Shown here: positions 28,570 through 36,981 of the stretch, one piece after another | Numbering within the stretch: position 1 is the stretch's first letter | How the letters are laid out: each line of letters opens with the position of its first letter | NCBI GenBank assembly: GCA_027050775.1 | Contig: JALUBH010000002.1 | Coordinates: 1-41,839 of the forward strand | Length of the DNA: 41,839 bases | Direction of reading: 5' to 3' | Origin: Campylobacteraceae bacterium | GTDB taxonomy: Bacteria; Campylobacterota; Campylobacteria; Campylobacterales; Sulfurospirillaceae | The notes under the pieces: generated by a model | Database searches by the model: none | Seen by the model: the letters and a program-made list of their open reading frames with translations, nothing else | Told to the model about the DNA's origin: nothing | Program-made: the position numbers and the translations under genes

Positions 28570-29192
28570 AATCAATAATCTTTGATATGGATGGAACGCT
28601 ACTTAATTCTAGCTATGCTCTTACATGTAGTGTAAATTTTGTAAGGAAAAGTTTAGGTTTAAAACCTTTAGAAAAAGAGACACTAGAATACCACATCAAT
28701 AAACCAGACCAAGATATGCCGATGATTTTTTATGGAACAAGAGAGTATTTGGATGAGCATAGAGCGATGTTTAAAGAACACTATCTTAGGTATGCTAACT
28801 TACATGTAAAGCCTTATAATGGAGTATGTGAATTGTTAGATTCTTTAAAATCTTCTGGCGTTGTGCTAAGTATTGCTACAAATGCATCTGATTATTTTGC
28901 GAAAAATATGCTAGAGTTTGCAAATATGTTGGATTATTTTTCCTATATAGTCGGCTCAAATAATGTGCAAAGCTCAAAACCAAATCCTGATATGATAAAT
29001 CTAATCTGCGAAAAATCAAATATAGAAAAAAATGAAACTCTTCTTATAGGGGATAGCATAAAAGACGAATTAGCAGCAAAAAATGCCAATATAGATTTTT
29101 TATTTGCAAATTGGGGCTACGGAGATAGTGAAAATGATAAAAAGTTTGATACGGTTGCTCTCATGGGAGAGTATCTTCGCAGGATGATTTAA
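28557..29192 (+). CDS. HAD-superfamily hydrolase, phosphoglycolate phosphatase-like
   Basis: This 211-aa protein has HAD motif I FDMDGT (D10 nucleophile, D12 acid/base), motif II TNAS, motif III Lys in SSKPNPD and motif IV GDSIKDELAA. A helical cap (about 17-80) makes it subfamily I, near Gph and related phosphatases. The substrate is not determined. Translationally linked to psd by a 13-bp overlap. Confidence 0.85.
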   Translation: MSKVKSIIFDMDGTLLNSSYALTCSVNFVRKSLGLKPLEKETLEYHINKPDQDMPMIFYGTREYLDEHRAMFKEHYLRYANLHVKPYNGVCELLDSLKSSGVVLSIATNASDYFAKNMLEFANMLDYFSYIVGSNNVQSSKPNPDMINLICEKSNIEKNETLLIGDSIKDELAAKNANIDFLFANWGYGDSENDKKFDTVALMGEYLRRMI

Positions 29193-29201
29193 TCATCCTG
29201 C
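29179..29201. terminator. Bidirectional terminator hairpin between HAD gene and thioredoxin-like gene
   Basis: GCAGGATGAT (29179-29188) pairs perfectly with ATCATCCTGC (29192-29201) around a 3-base loop. The TAA of the HAD gene lies in the loop region. Only a modest T-run (CGTTTGTT) follows on the plus strand. Confidence 0.7.
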
Positions 29202-29207
29202 CGTTTG

Positions 29208-29723
29208 TTAAAATAGTCTCTTTATGTCTTTTGTAAGTCTCTCTTCGCTTTGCATGCCAAGATATGTTTTTGATGCATTGCCATTTTTGTCTAGCAGTAT
29301 AGAGTAAGGTATTTGACCTCTCCAGCCAGTTTTTGATGCTATAAAATTTGCAAATTCAAATGCTTTTTTGCTGGCGGGAATAACGGGATAATTTATCTTG
29401 TGGGTTGCAATAAAATTCTCTATTTCCTGCTGAGTCATTTTTTGCTGCACATGAACAGCGATGATTTGAAATTTTCCTTTTAGTTTGTTTTGAAGTTTTA
29501 CAAAACCAGGAATTTCTGCACGGCAAGGCGGACAGTTTTTGCCAAAAAATGCCAATAAGACAACCTTTCCTTTGTATGTTGGTGAGTATATGCCACTGTC
29601 CATAGTTTGAAGCTCTATGCTTTTACCAAGTGAATCCTTAAAATTATAAGTTTTAAGTATGTCTTTTGCCTGTAAGTTTATGCCCAAAAGTGCGATAAAC
29701 ATCAAAATTACGATTTTTTTCAT
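29208..29723 (-). CDS. Exported thioredoxin-like (TlpA/ResA-type) disulfide reductase
   Basis: This 171-aa protein has a signal peptide (1-19) and one thioredoxin fold with CPPC at 64-67, plus the cis-Pro region IPYSIL. Periplasmic TlpA/ResA proteins reduce protein thiols, often for cytochrome c maturation. Nothing nearby specifies a partner, although a small c-type cytochrome is encoded 9 kb away. It is alone between two hairpins and probably has its own promoter. Confidence 0.86.
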   Translation of the reverse strand: MKKIVILMFIALLGINLQAKDILKTYNFKDSLGKSIELQTMDSGIYSPTYKGKVVLLAFFGKNCPPCRAEIPGFVKLQNKLKGKFQIIAVHVQQKMTQQEIENFIATHKINYPVIPASKKAFEFANFIASKTGWRGQIPYSILLDKNGNASKTYLGMQSEERLTKDIKRLF

Positions 29724-29782
29724 TTCTATTCCTTATTTTTTAATAAATGATACAATTTAATTATAAATATCTTATAAATGCA

Positions 29783-30883
29783 TTATACATTAAATCTGAA
29801 ATGCATGACATCTCCATCTTGCACTTCATACTCTTTTCCCTCTAGTCTCATCTTTCCTGCCTCTTTTGCTCCGTGTTCTCCATTGTTATTTATAAAGTCT
29901 TCATAGCCTATAACTTCTGCCCTTATAAAGCCTTTTTCAAAATCATTGTGTATTACAGAGGCTGCTTTTGGTGCCTTCCAGCCTTTTTCTATCGTCCAAG
30001 CTCTTACCTCTTTAACTCCTGCTGTAAAGTAGCTGATTAGATTTAGTTTTGCAAATGCAGTATGGATGATTTTGTTTAAACCAGACTCTTTGACACCTAG
30101 TTCTGTTAAAAACTCTTGTGCCTCATCTTCTTCAAGCCCTACAAGCTCTTCCTCGATTTTAGCACAAAGTGTGACAACTTCTGCACCCACTTCTTTTGCG
30201 TGTTGTTTTACTATTTTTACATATTCGTTCTCTTCAAGAAGGGAATCTTCATCGACATTTGCACCATATATGATAGTTTTTCCAGATAAAAATCTTAACT
30301 CTTTATTTAGTCCCAAAAACATTTCATCATCTTTTTTGGCAAAATTGCTTACAGGTCTTAACTCATCTAAGTGATTTTTTAGTTCAAGTGCAATTTCCAG
30401 TATCGGTCTAGCTGATTTGTCTGCTTTTGATTGTCTATTTAGTTTTTCTATCTTTTTATCAAGCTGCTCTACATCTGCTAGTATCAACTCTGTTTCTATG
30501 ATCTCTATATCTCTCAAAGGGTCGATTTCACCCTCTACATGTATAACATTTTCATCTTCAAAACATCTGACTAGATGGAGTATGACTTCTACTTCTCTTA
30601 TGTTTGATAAAAATTGATTTCCTAGTCCTTCGCCTTTGCTTGCACCCTTTACGAGTCCAGCAATATCAACAAAATCTACAGTTGAGTACTGCAACCTTTC
30701 TGGATTGACGATTTTTGCTAACTCTTTTAGTCTCTCATCAGGTACTGGTACTACCGCCTTGTTCGGTTCTATCGTGCAAAAAGGGTAATTTTCACTTTGT
30801 GCATTTTGTGCTTTTGTCAAAGCATTAAAAGTTGTTGATTTTCCTATATTTGGAAGCCCTACTATTCCTACGCCTAATCCCAT
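29783..30883 (-). CDS. ychF: YchF/OLA1-family ATPase (redox-regulated, ribosome-associated)
   Basis: This 366-aa Obg-like P-loop protein has G1 GLPNIGKST at 8-16, G3 DIAGLVKGASKG and a C-terminal TGS domain (about 280-363). In place of the canonical NKxD it has GANVDED, which is why YchF prefers ATP. It binds ribosomes and affects oxidative stress and leaderless mRNA translation in other bacteria. Its ATG overlaps the pepA stop by one base. Confidence 0.95.
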   Translation of the reverse strand: MGLGVGIVGLPNIGKSTTFNALTKAQNAQSENYPFCTIEPNKAVVPVPDERLKELAKIVNPERLQYSTVDFVDIAGLVKGASKGEGLGNQFLSNIREVEVILHLVRCFEDENVIHVEGEIDPLRDIEIIETELILADVEQLDKKIEKLNRQSKADKSARPILEIALELKNHLDELRPVSNFAKKDDEMFLGLNKELRFLSGKTIIYGANVDEDSLLEENEYVKIVKQHAKEVGAEVVTLCAKIEEELVGLEEDEAQEFLTELGVKESGLNKIIHTAFAKLNLISYFTAGVKEVRAWTIEKGWKAPKAASVIHNDFEKGFIRAEVIGYEDFINNNGEHGAKEAGKMRLEGKEYEVQDGDVMHFRFNV

Positions 30884-32364
30884 TATTTTTCATCCTTATG
30901 CATATTGTTTTCTTTGTAATCAAAATCTTTCATCCAGTAGGTGCACATTCTCACGCCTGCACCGCTAGCACCGTATTGGTTATATCCCCATGGCTTTTCT
31001 ACATAAGCAGGCCCTGCGATATCAAGATGAAGCCATTTGTCCTTAAAATCATCTCCTATAAAATTATCCAAAAATATACCAGCAGTCAGTGCTCCACCAT
31101 ATCTTGAGTTAGATATGTTTGATATATCAGCAACAGAGCTTTTTAGTAGTTTTCTAAGGTATTTGTTAAAAGGTAGAGTTCCTGAGAGTTCACCACTTTT
31201 TGTAGCAGATATTTGCATTGAGTTTTTAAGTTCCTCATCATTTCCCATGATGCCTACAGTGTATTCACCGACAGCTACTACACAAGCTCCCGTTAGTGTT
31301 GCTAAATCTACTAAATAATCTGGTTTTAAATCTTGTGCAAAATCCAAACAATCCACCAAAACAAGTCTTCCCTCGGCATCAGTATTTCTTACTTCTATAC
31401 TTTTTCCACTTCTTGCGATTAGTACATCGTCTGGTTTATAGGCATTTCCTCCTATCATATTTTCAGCTGCTCCTATGATGGAGTGTACTTCAAATGGCAG
31501 TTTCAAAAGGGCTGCTGCTTTTATGATGTTTATGGCTGCTGCGGCGCCACTTTTGTCTGATTTCATGGTGACCATGTGTTCGCTTGGTTTTAAACTAAGT
31601 CCACCACTGTCATAAGTCAAGCCTTTTCCGACAAAGACAAATCTATTTTTGGCATCTTTTGGTTTATAGCTTAAGTGTATAAGTCTAGGCTTTTCACTAC
31701 TTGCTCTTGATACTGCGAGAAATGCTCCCATCTTCTCTTTTTCCAAAAACTTTTCATCTCCAACAAAACACTCAAGACCGTCAATCTCATCACTCATTTT
31801 TTGAGCATAATCTGCTAGTATTTGTGGAGTCATCTCTTTTGGAGCAGTATTTACTATCTCTTTTGCACTATTTGTTGCCTCCGCTATAATCACAGCTTCA
31901 TCCACTGCTTTTTGAGTAGAATCAACACTGTAAGATTTGCCATTATAGTCTTCGGTGGAAATTTTAACAGTTTTAAGAGAAGAGGGATTTTTTTCGCTCT
32001 TGTATTTATCAAAACAGTATGTTCCAAGCAGTATCCCCTCAGCTAATGCTCTAGCATTGATAGGAGGACAATTTTTAGTGTATAATCCAACTTTTACACT
32101 CTCATAGCTACTCTTCTTTATAGCCTGTAATGCAGAAGATATAGCACATCTTATATCATCACTCTCTAGTGAGTCAGCCACAGCATAAACCATATTTTTA
32201 TCTGCTAGATATGCAACATCGTCACCTTCGCCTTTAAAACCTAGTTTTGTTAAAGTTTTAGCATCTTTTATCCATCTGTGTGTTAAATCTTTGTTTATAA
32301 CAAGCACGATTTCGCAATCAGCTTTTATATCTTTTAATTTTGTATCTAAAATTTCAAAATTCAT
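30883..32364 (-). CDS. pepA: Leucyl aminopeptidase (M17)
   Basis: This cytoplasmic dizinc aminopeptidase of 493 aa has an N-terminal macro-like domain (1-170) and an M17 catalytic domain with GLTYDSGGLSLKP and the family signature NTDAEGRLVL. ATG 32364 has AAGGAA upstream and a 4-bp ATGA overlap with dedA; a longer in-frame ORF from 32484 only runs back inside dedA and was rejected. The order ychF-pepA-dedA-apt is conserved in Helicobacter. Confidence 0.94.
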   Translation of the reverse strand: MNFEILDTKLKDIKADCEIVLVINKDLTHRWIKDAKTLTKLGFKGEGDDVAYLADKNMVYAVADSLESDDIRCAISSALQAIKKSSYESVKVGLYTKNCPPINARALAEGILLGTYCFDKYKSEKNPSSLKTVKISTEDYNGKSYSVDSTQKAVDEAVIIAEATNSAKEIVNTAPKEMTPQILADYAQKMSDEIDGLECFVGDEKFLEKEKMGAFLAVSRASSEKPRLIHLSYKPKDAKNRFVFVGKGLTYDSGGLSLKPSEHMVTMKSDKSGAAAAINIIKAAALLKLPFEVHSIIGAAENMIGGNAYKPDDVLIARSGKSIEVRNTDAEGRLVLVDCLDFAQDLKPDYLVDLATLTGACVVAVGEYTVGIMGNDEELKNSMQISATKSGELSGTLPFNKYLRKLLKSSVADISNISNSRYGGALTAGIFLDNFIGDDFKDKWLHLDIAGPAYVEKPWGYNQYGASGAGVRMCTYWMKDFDYKENNMHKDEK

Positions 32365-32951
32365 ATTTTTTTCCTTACTTTTTCTTTGATTTTTTTCTCC
32401 GTCATTATGTGAAAATAGTAGTATATTCCGCCACCTAGCATAAGTCCTAGAGGAAGAGCCAAATACCAGTGAGCCTTTGCCCACTGGATGACGATTAGTA
32501 TCTCTTTACCAAAATACCAAGCAGGCAGAATCGTTACAGTTGCCCATGCCCAAGCACTCAATAGATTTATGATGGCAAACTTTTTAGCACTATATCCGGT
32601 GAGCCCTATAGACATGGGTATGATTGTTCTAAGCCCGTACATGTAGCGTTGCGAAAATATGATAGGCCAACCATTGTTTTTTATGAGAACATGTGCTAAA
32701 GCAAACTTTCTTCTTTGGCTTTTGAACTTTCTGTGTACATATTTTCTGTTGTATCTACCTATATAAAAGTATATCTGGTCACCGCTAAAACCACCAAGTC
32801 CACCAACGAAGATGGCGATATAGAGATTCATATCTCCGGTATGTGACATGATTCCAGCCATAATCAAACCCATCTCACCTTCAAGAATACTCCAAAAGTA
32901 CAGAATGATATAGCCATAATGCTGTAATAAATCTATAAGATATGCTTCCAA
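32361..32951 (-). CDS. DedA-family membrane protein
   Basis: This 196-aa polytopic protein has the VTT/DedA layout with LEGEMGLIMAG (acidic membrane residue), GDQIYFYIGRY and the re-entrant loop RYMYGLRTIIPMSIG. Family members act as lipid carriers or scramblases, undecaprenyl phosphate or phosphatidylethanolamine being known cases; the lipid here is unknown. The start is TTG 32951. The final ATGA couples it to pepA. Confidence 0.88.
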   Translation of the reverse strand: MEAYLIDLLQHYGYIILYFWSILEGEMGLIMAGIMSHTGDMNLYIAIFVGGLGGFSGDQIYFYIGRYNRKYVHRKFKSQRRKFALAHVLIKNNGWPIIFSQRYMYGLRTIIPMSIGLTGYSAKKFAIINLLSAWAWATVTILPAWYFGKEILIVIQWAKAHWYLALPLGLMLGGGIYYYFHIMTEKKIKEKVRKKI

Positions 32952-32964
32952 TTTTTTACTTTAC

Positions 32965-34170
32965 TTAATCTATATCTATAAGAGTTTGGGCTTGAACCAT
33001 ATCTTTGTCGCCTCGTCCTGAAAGGTTGACTATGATCAACTTGTTTTCAAGTTCCTCTTTTTTCATCTTTTTGAGATATGCAACAGCATGAGAGCTTTCA
33101 AATGCAGGGATAATTCCCTCTTTTTGACTCAGCCAAACAAAAGCATCAAGTGCCTCTTGGTCTGTGATATTTTCATATCTTGCTTTTTTTAAATCTTTCA
33201 AAAAAGCATGCTCCGGTCCGATACCAGGATAATCAAGTCCGGCAGAGATGGAGTACGCCTCTTTTATCTGTCCGTCATCGTCTTGGAGCAGGTAACTCAT
33301 TTGTCCGTGAAGTACCCCTGGGCTTCCTTTGGCAAGTGAACATCCGTGTTGTTGGGTGTCTATACCTTTTCCGCCTGCTTCTATGCCTATACATGTAACG
33401 CTGTCTTCATCTAGAAAGTGGCTAAATATCCCCATGGCGTTACTCCCGCCACCTATGCATGCTATGACAGAATCCGGCAATTTGCCCTCTTTTTTCAAAA
33501 TTTGTGCTTTTGCCTCGTATCCGATGATAGCTTGAAAGTCTCTAACCATCATAGGGTAGGGGTGAGGTCCTGCTACGGTTCCTATGATGTAAAAGGTGTC
33601 TCTTGCGTTTGTAACCCAGTATCTTATGGCTTCATTCATGGCATCTTTTAGAGTTTTACTGCCACTTTTGACAGAGTGAACACGAGCGCCTAGAAGCTTC
33701 ATCCTGAAGACATTTAGCTCTTGTCTTTTAACATCTATTTCACCCATAAAGACATCACACTCAAGTCCTAAAAGAGCAGCTACTGTAGCAGTTGCCACTC
33801 CGTGTTGTCCTGCACCTGTCTCTGCTATAACCTTTTTCTTGCCCAATCTTTTTGCCAAAAGTCCCTGAGCTATAGTATTGTTTATTTTGTGCGCTCCGGT
33901 GTGGTTTAAATCCTCTCTTTTGAGATAGATTTTTGCACCTAACTCGTCAGAGATATTTTTTGCATAGTATAGTGGCGAGGGACGACCAACATACTCATTA
34001 AAATAGTAATTTACCTCTTCCCAAAAGTTTTTATCGAATCTTACTTTTGCATATTCTTTGTCTAATTCAAGCAGAGTCGGCATAAGAGTTTCAGGGACAT
34101 ATCTGCCACCATAAATCCCAAAATGCCCGTTATCATCCGGGTCAAATTTTGATTTTTTAGGTACGTACAT
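32965..34170 (-). CDS. trpB: Tryptophan synthase beta chain, without neighbouring trpA
   Basis: This 401-aa PLP enzyme condenses indole with serine. The PLP lysine is K95 in [19 protein letters not shown] and GGGSNAMG bind substrate and cofactor phosphate. It belongs to the standard TrpB1 type, which normally works with TrpA. No trpA or other trp gene is near; it sits inside the dedA-apt block, where Helicobacter has no trpB as far as I recall. ATG 34168-34170 overlaps the apt TGA (TGATG). Confidence 0.95.
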   Translation of the reverse strand: MYVPKKSKFDPDDNGHFGIYGGRYVPETLMPTLLELDKEYAKVRFDKNFWEEVNYYFNEYVGRPSPLYYAKNISDELGAKIYLKREDLNHTGAHKINNTIAQGLLAKRLGKKKVIAETGAGQHGVATATVAALLGLECDVFMGEIDVKRQELNVFRMKLLGARVHSVKSGSKTLKDAMNEAIRYWVTNARDTFYIIGTVAGPHPYPMMVRDFQAIIGYEAKAQILKKEGKLPDSVIACIGGGSNAMGIFSHFLDEDSVTCIGIEAGGKGIDTQQHGCSLAKGSPGVLHGQMSYLLQDDDGQIKEAYSISAGLDYPGIGPEHAFLKDLKKARYENITDQEALDAFVWLSQKEGIIPAFESSHAVAYLKKMKKEELENKLIIVNLSGRGDKDMVQAQTLIDID

Positions 34171-34724
34171 CAATTAACCTCCAAAACAGAATATACAGAA
34201 GTTATCTTTTTTATCTCTTTATCACCGTTTAAAAACTTCAAGTTTATGACAAAACATGCCTCTTTGCAGTTTGCTCCGGCCTTATTTATGAGGGTGACTG
34301 CTGCTTTTGCTGTTCCTCCCGTGGCAATTAAATCATCTATCAAAAGAACATTAGGGTTCTCTTTTTCGCATTTAAAGGCGTCTATATGGACTTCAACTTC
34401 ATCGACTCCATACTCTAGAGAATACTTTTCGCTGATGGTTGTATATGGTAGCTTACCGGGTTTTCTAATCGGCACAAATTTTATCCCAAGCATAGTAGCA
34501 AGTGATGCTCCAAATATAAAACCTCTACTTTCAATTCCGGCGATGTAGTCTATATCTTGATCTTTATACCTGTTGTACAGATGGTTCATTAGAAGTGTGT
34601 ATGCTTTACTGTTTCCCAAAAGAGTTGTGATGTCTTTGAAACTGATTCCGGGCTTTGGAAAATCCTCAACTGTCCTGATTGAATTTAGCAAAAAGTCCTT
34701 ATCGTTTTTATTTAGTGTCTCCAT
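34170..34724 (-). CDS. apt: Adenine phosphoribosyltransferase
   Basis: This 184-aa enzyme salvages adenine to AMP with PRPP. The PRPP-binding motif is [22 protein letters not shown] near the N-terminus and ESRGFIFGA are family hallmarks. It is translationally coupled to trpB and lies 13 bp after the 26-codon ORF. Confidence 0.95.
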   Translation of the reverse strand: METLNKNDKDFLLNSIRTVEDFPKPGISFKDITTLLGNSKAYTLLMNHLYNRYKDQDIDYIAGIESRGFIFGASLATMLGIKFVPIRKPGKLPYTTISEKYSLEYGVDEVEVHIDAFKCEKENPNVLLIDDLIATGGTAKAAVTLINKAGANCKEACFVINLKFLNGDKEIKKITSVYSVLEVN

Positions 34725-34737
34725 TATATTCCTTGCT

Positions 34738-34818
34738 CTATTTGAAAATTTTCATTTTTAGATAAACGAAGAATCCGGTTATCAAGAGTACAGATCCATA
34801 AGCAATCAAATCTGTCAT
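34738..34818 (-). CDS. 26-residue membrane microprotein in the rpiB-apt operon
   Basis: A 27-codon frame starts [20 protein letters not shown] and ends in a basic tail (KMKIFK). One hydrophobic segment of about 17 residues predicts a single transmembrane helix with a cytoplasmic basic C-terminus. The ATG forms an ATGA overlap with the stop of the upstream coiled-coil gene, the common coupling in this window, and its TAG ends 13 bp before apt. No family is recognised. Its neighbour is also a membrane-anchored protein, so the two may act together; that is inference. Confidence 0.62.
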   Translation of the reverse strand: MTDLIAYGSVLLITGFFVYLKMKIFK

Positions 34819-35144
34819 AGTAGTGCCTCAATCTTTCCTTCTAACTCTTTTATATGTTGTCTTAATTTTTCATTTTCCATTCTATATTGAGAATTTCTGG
34901 TTCTAAGGGATTTTAAGTCATTTTTGATTTTGTTTAGTTCATCACTTAGTATGTCTATATTTCCTAAAGATCTTTGCAGTTGCACCTGATACTTTCTTAT
35001 AACTATCTCCGCATCACCTAGAGTCTCTTTTATTATTATGCTACTTTGTCTCTCTTTGCGAAGTAGAGTACGATAATAAAAAACCATCACTAGCAAGTAT
35101 ATACTAAGGGAAAGAAGAATTGTAGTCAATAACCAATCTGACAT
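34815..35144 (-). CDS. Membrane-anchored coiled-coil protein, function unknown
   Basis: This 109-aa protein has an N-terminal transmembrane segment (about 4-24), a basic stop (YRTLLRKER) and a long coiled coil (about 55-108) with heptad spacing. A protein of this kind occupies the same place between apt and rpiB in Helicobacter (my recollection). No domain is recognised; DivIC/FtsB-like topology is a resemblance only. It starts 2 bp after rpiB ends, and its stop overlaps the microprotein start. Confidence 0.75.
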   Translation of the reverse strand: MSDWLLTTILLSLSIYLLVMVFYYRTLLRKERQSSIIIKETLGDAEIVIRKYQVQLQRSLGNIDILSDELNKIKNDLKSLRTRNSQYRMENEKLRQHIKELEGKIEALL

Positions 35145-35146
35145 AT

Positions 35147-35575
35147 CTAAATCTCTATTTTTGCAACTCTTTGTGCATGTCTTCCGCCCTCAAAGTTTGT
35201 TTGACACCATCCGTTTAAAATAGATTGGGCAACCCCTAGACCTACAACTCTTTCTCCAAAACACAAAACATTCGCATTATTGTGAGCTCTTGCCATCTGT
35301 GCAGTATAGGCATCATGGCAAAGTGCGGCTCTTATACCTTTATGCTTGTTTGCACTCAAGCTCATACCGATTCCTGTACCGCATATCAAAATACCTTGAC
35401 TCCCGTCATTTGCCAAGACTTCCAAGCAGAGTTTATGTGCAAAATCAGGATAATCAACTCTAGAGTTATCTTGCGGTCCTAAATCTACCACTTCATGCCC
35501 CATGTTTTGTAACATCTCTATGATGTTAGGTTTGATATTCACACCCGCATGGTCAGTTGCAATAAAAAATTTCAA
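35147..35575 (-). CDS. rpiB: Ribose 5-phosphate isomerase B
   Basis: This 142-aa RpiB/LacAB enzyme interconverts ribose 5-phosphate and ribulose 5-phosphate. DHAGVN at residues 8-13 and ILICGTGIGMS with the catalytic Cys are diagnostic. The start is TTG 35575 with AAGGAAG upstream. First gene of rpiB-coiled coil-microprotein-apt-trpB-dedA-pepA-ychF. Confidence 0.94.
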   Translation of the reverse strand: MKFFIATDHAGVNIKPNIIEMLQNMGHEVVDLGPQDNSRVDYPDFAHKLCLEVLANDGSQGILICGTGIGMSLSANKHKGIRAALCHDAYTAQMARAHNNANVLCFGERVVGLGVAQSILNGWCQTNFEGGRHAQRVAKIEI

Positions 35576-35576
35576 A

Positions 35577-35627
35577 AAACTTCCTTATCTGTATAAATTT
35601 ATAGAAGATTATATCATAAGGAAGTTT
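35577..35627. promoter_or_regulatory. rpiB promoter flanked by a 12-bp perfect inverted repeat
   Basis: AAACTTCCTTAT (35577-35588) and ATAAGGAAGTTT (35616-35627) are perfect inverted copies with a 27-bp spacer. Between them, TATAAT on the minus strand (35608-35613) is a good -10 for rpiB. The near copy contains the rpiB Shine-Dalgarno sequence; the far copy covers the -35 area. It may be an operator or a chance copy of a Shine-Dalgarno-rich word. Confidence 0.5.
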
Positions 35628-35687
35628 AGAAAAGCTGTAATTAAAATAAAATAGTATATCATAACAAAAAATTTAGGAGTAATTTAT

Positions 35688-36329
35688 ATGAATTTGATGG
35701 TATTTGGCGCACCTGGAGCAGGCAAAGGTACTCAGGCAAAATTTTTAGTAGAGAAGTACAATATCCCCCAAATCTCGACAGGAGATATGCTAAGAGCCGC
35801 TATAGCACAAAAGAGCGCCATGGGAATGAAAGCAAAAAAATACATGGATAATGGTGAATTGGTTCCGGATTCCACAATCATAGGAATTATAAAAGAGAGA
35901 TTGGAAAAAGATGATTGCCAAAATGGCTTTATCTTAGATGGTTTTCCAAGAACTTTAGCCCAAGCCCAAGCACTTGATGTATTGATGAAAGAGAGTGGTA
36001 AAGAGTTGGATTTTGTTCTTTCGTTTGATGTGCCAGATAGTTTGATTATAGAAAGAATCGCAGGTAGAAGAGTATGTCCAAAGTGTGGAGCCTCATATCA
36101 TATAGAGTTTAATCCCCCAAAAACCAAGGGAATATGTGATGCCTGTGGAGCAGAGTTGATAACTAGAGAAGACGATAATGCAGATACTGTTAAAAACAGG
36201 CTCTTAAACTATCACAAACAAACCGCTCCTTTGATAGACTTTTATAAAAAAATGGGAGTTTTTGCTCAGATAGACGGCTCACAAGAACTAAGTAAAGTAA
36301 CAAAGGATATGTTTCAAATATTGGGGTAA
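35688..36329 (+). CDS. adk: Adenylate kinase, long form with zinc-binding LID
   Basis: This 213-aa adenylate kinase has GAPGAGKGT at 7-15, QISTGDMLR and LDGFPRT. Its LID domain (about 122-160) has a four-cysteine site, C130-x2-C133 and C150-x2-C153, as in zinc-LID enzymes. The window thus encodes two adenylate kinases of different classes. It stands alone in opposite orientation inside the rpiB-M50-lepB block, where relatives have none as I recall, so acquisition is possible. The ribosome site is TAGGAG. Confidence 0.94.
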   Translation: MNLMVFGAPGAGKGTQAKFLVEKYNIPQISTGDMLRAAIAQKSAMGMKAKKYMDNGELVPDSTIIGIIKERLEKDDCQNGFILDGFPRTLAQAQALDVLMKESGKELDFVLSFDVPDSLIIERIAGRRVCPKCGASYHIEFNPPKTKGICDACGAELITREDDNADTVKNRLLNYHKQTAPLIDFYKKMGVFAQIDGSQELSKVTKDMFQILG

Positions 36330-36340
36330 TTTACCCCAAT
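36320..36340. terminator. Bidirectional terminator between adk and the M50 protease gene
   Basis: ATTGGGGTA (36320-36328) pairs with TACCCCAAT (36332-36340) around ATT. Both stop codons (adk TAA 36327-36329 and M50 TAA 36331-36333) lie within the hairpin, so it is shared by convergent genes. Confidence 0.72.
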
Positions 36341-36981
36341 AAATAATTTACTATATATCCAATAGGTGCAAAAAAGTATCTTGAGAGTGGTGTGGCTATG
36401 AAAAGAAGTAGTATTAACATACCGTATCTCTGTATGGAGTCGAAAAAGTTCATGATTCCATACCATCCTCTTGATGCTGCTAAGTAAGCTAGGGCATGTG
36501 AACCATCGAGTGGAGGGATTGGGTATAGGTTAAAAACCCCTAAGACTACATTATATATGAGTGATTGCAAGACTAGATATGCAAAAAATAGACCCATATA
36601 TGTTGTTGGTTCTCCTAAGAAACTATATATAATAGTGCAGATTATAGCTAGTGAAAAATTATATACGATGCCTGCGAGAGAGACACTTATGGCAGCTTTG
36701 TATCCTCCATTTTCTATCACTTCTCTCATGTTTATAGGAACTGGTTTTGCCCAACCAAAAAGAAATGGTGCATGAGAAAAAAACAGAAGAGCGGGCAGGA
36801 TGATAGTTCCTACCAAATCGACATGTTTTATAGGATTTATACTCAGTCTGCCCGCATTTTTAGCAGTATTGTCACCGTATTTATATGCGATATATCCATG
36901 CATAATTTCGTGTCCTATGATGGCTATCATCAGGGCTAAAATCTGTGCTACAACTTTTATGATTTCAGTGTTATTTTCCAT
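36331..36981 (-). CDS. Site-2-protease-like membrane metalloprotease (M50)
   Basis: This 216-aa polytopic protein has HEIMH at 24-28 (zinc ligands H24, H28; catalytic E25) and the third ligand Asp in NLYPIPPLDGSHAL. It has no PDZ domain, placing it among minimal rhomboid-sized S2P homologs of the M50B type. The substrate is unknown. It overlaps lepB by 11 bp and keeps the order lepB-M50 seen in Helicobacter. Confidence 0.88.
   Translation of the reverse strand: MENNTEIIKVVAQILALMIAIIGHEIMHGYIAYKYGDNTAKNAGRLSINPIKHVDLVGTIILPALLFFSHAPFLFGWAKPVPINMREVIENGGYKAAISVSLAGIVYNFSLAIICTIIYSFLGEPTTYMGLFFAYLVLQSLIYNVVLGVFNLYPIPPLDGSHALAYLAASRGWYGIMNFFDSIQRYGMLILLLFIATPLSRYFFAPIGYIVNYLLG

Noticed and set aside
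30883-32484. Longer 533-residue PepA
   Set aside because: The first 40 residues overlap dedA, lack a ribosome site and have no PepA similarity; ATG 32364 with ATGA coupling is right.
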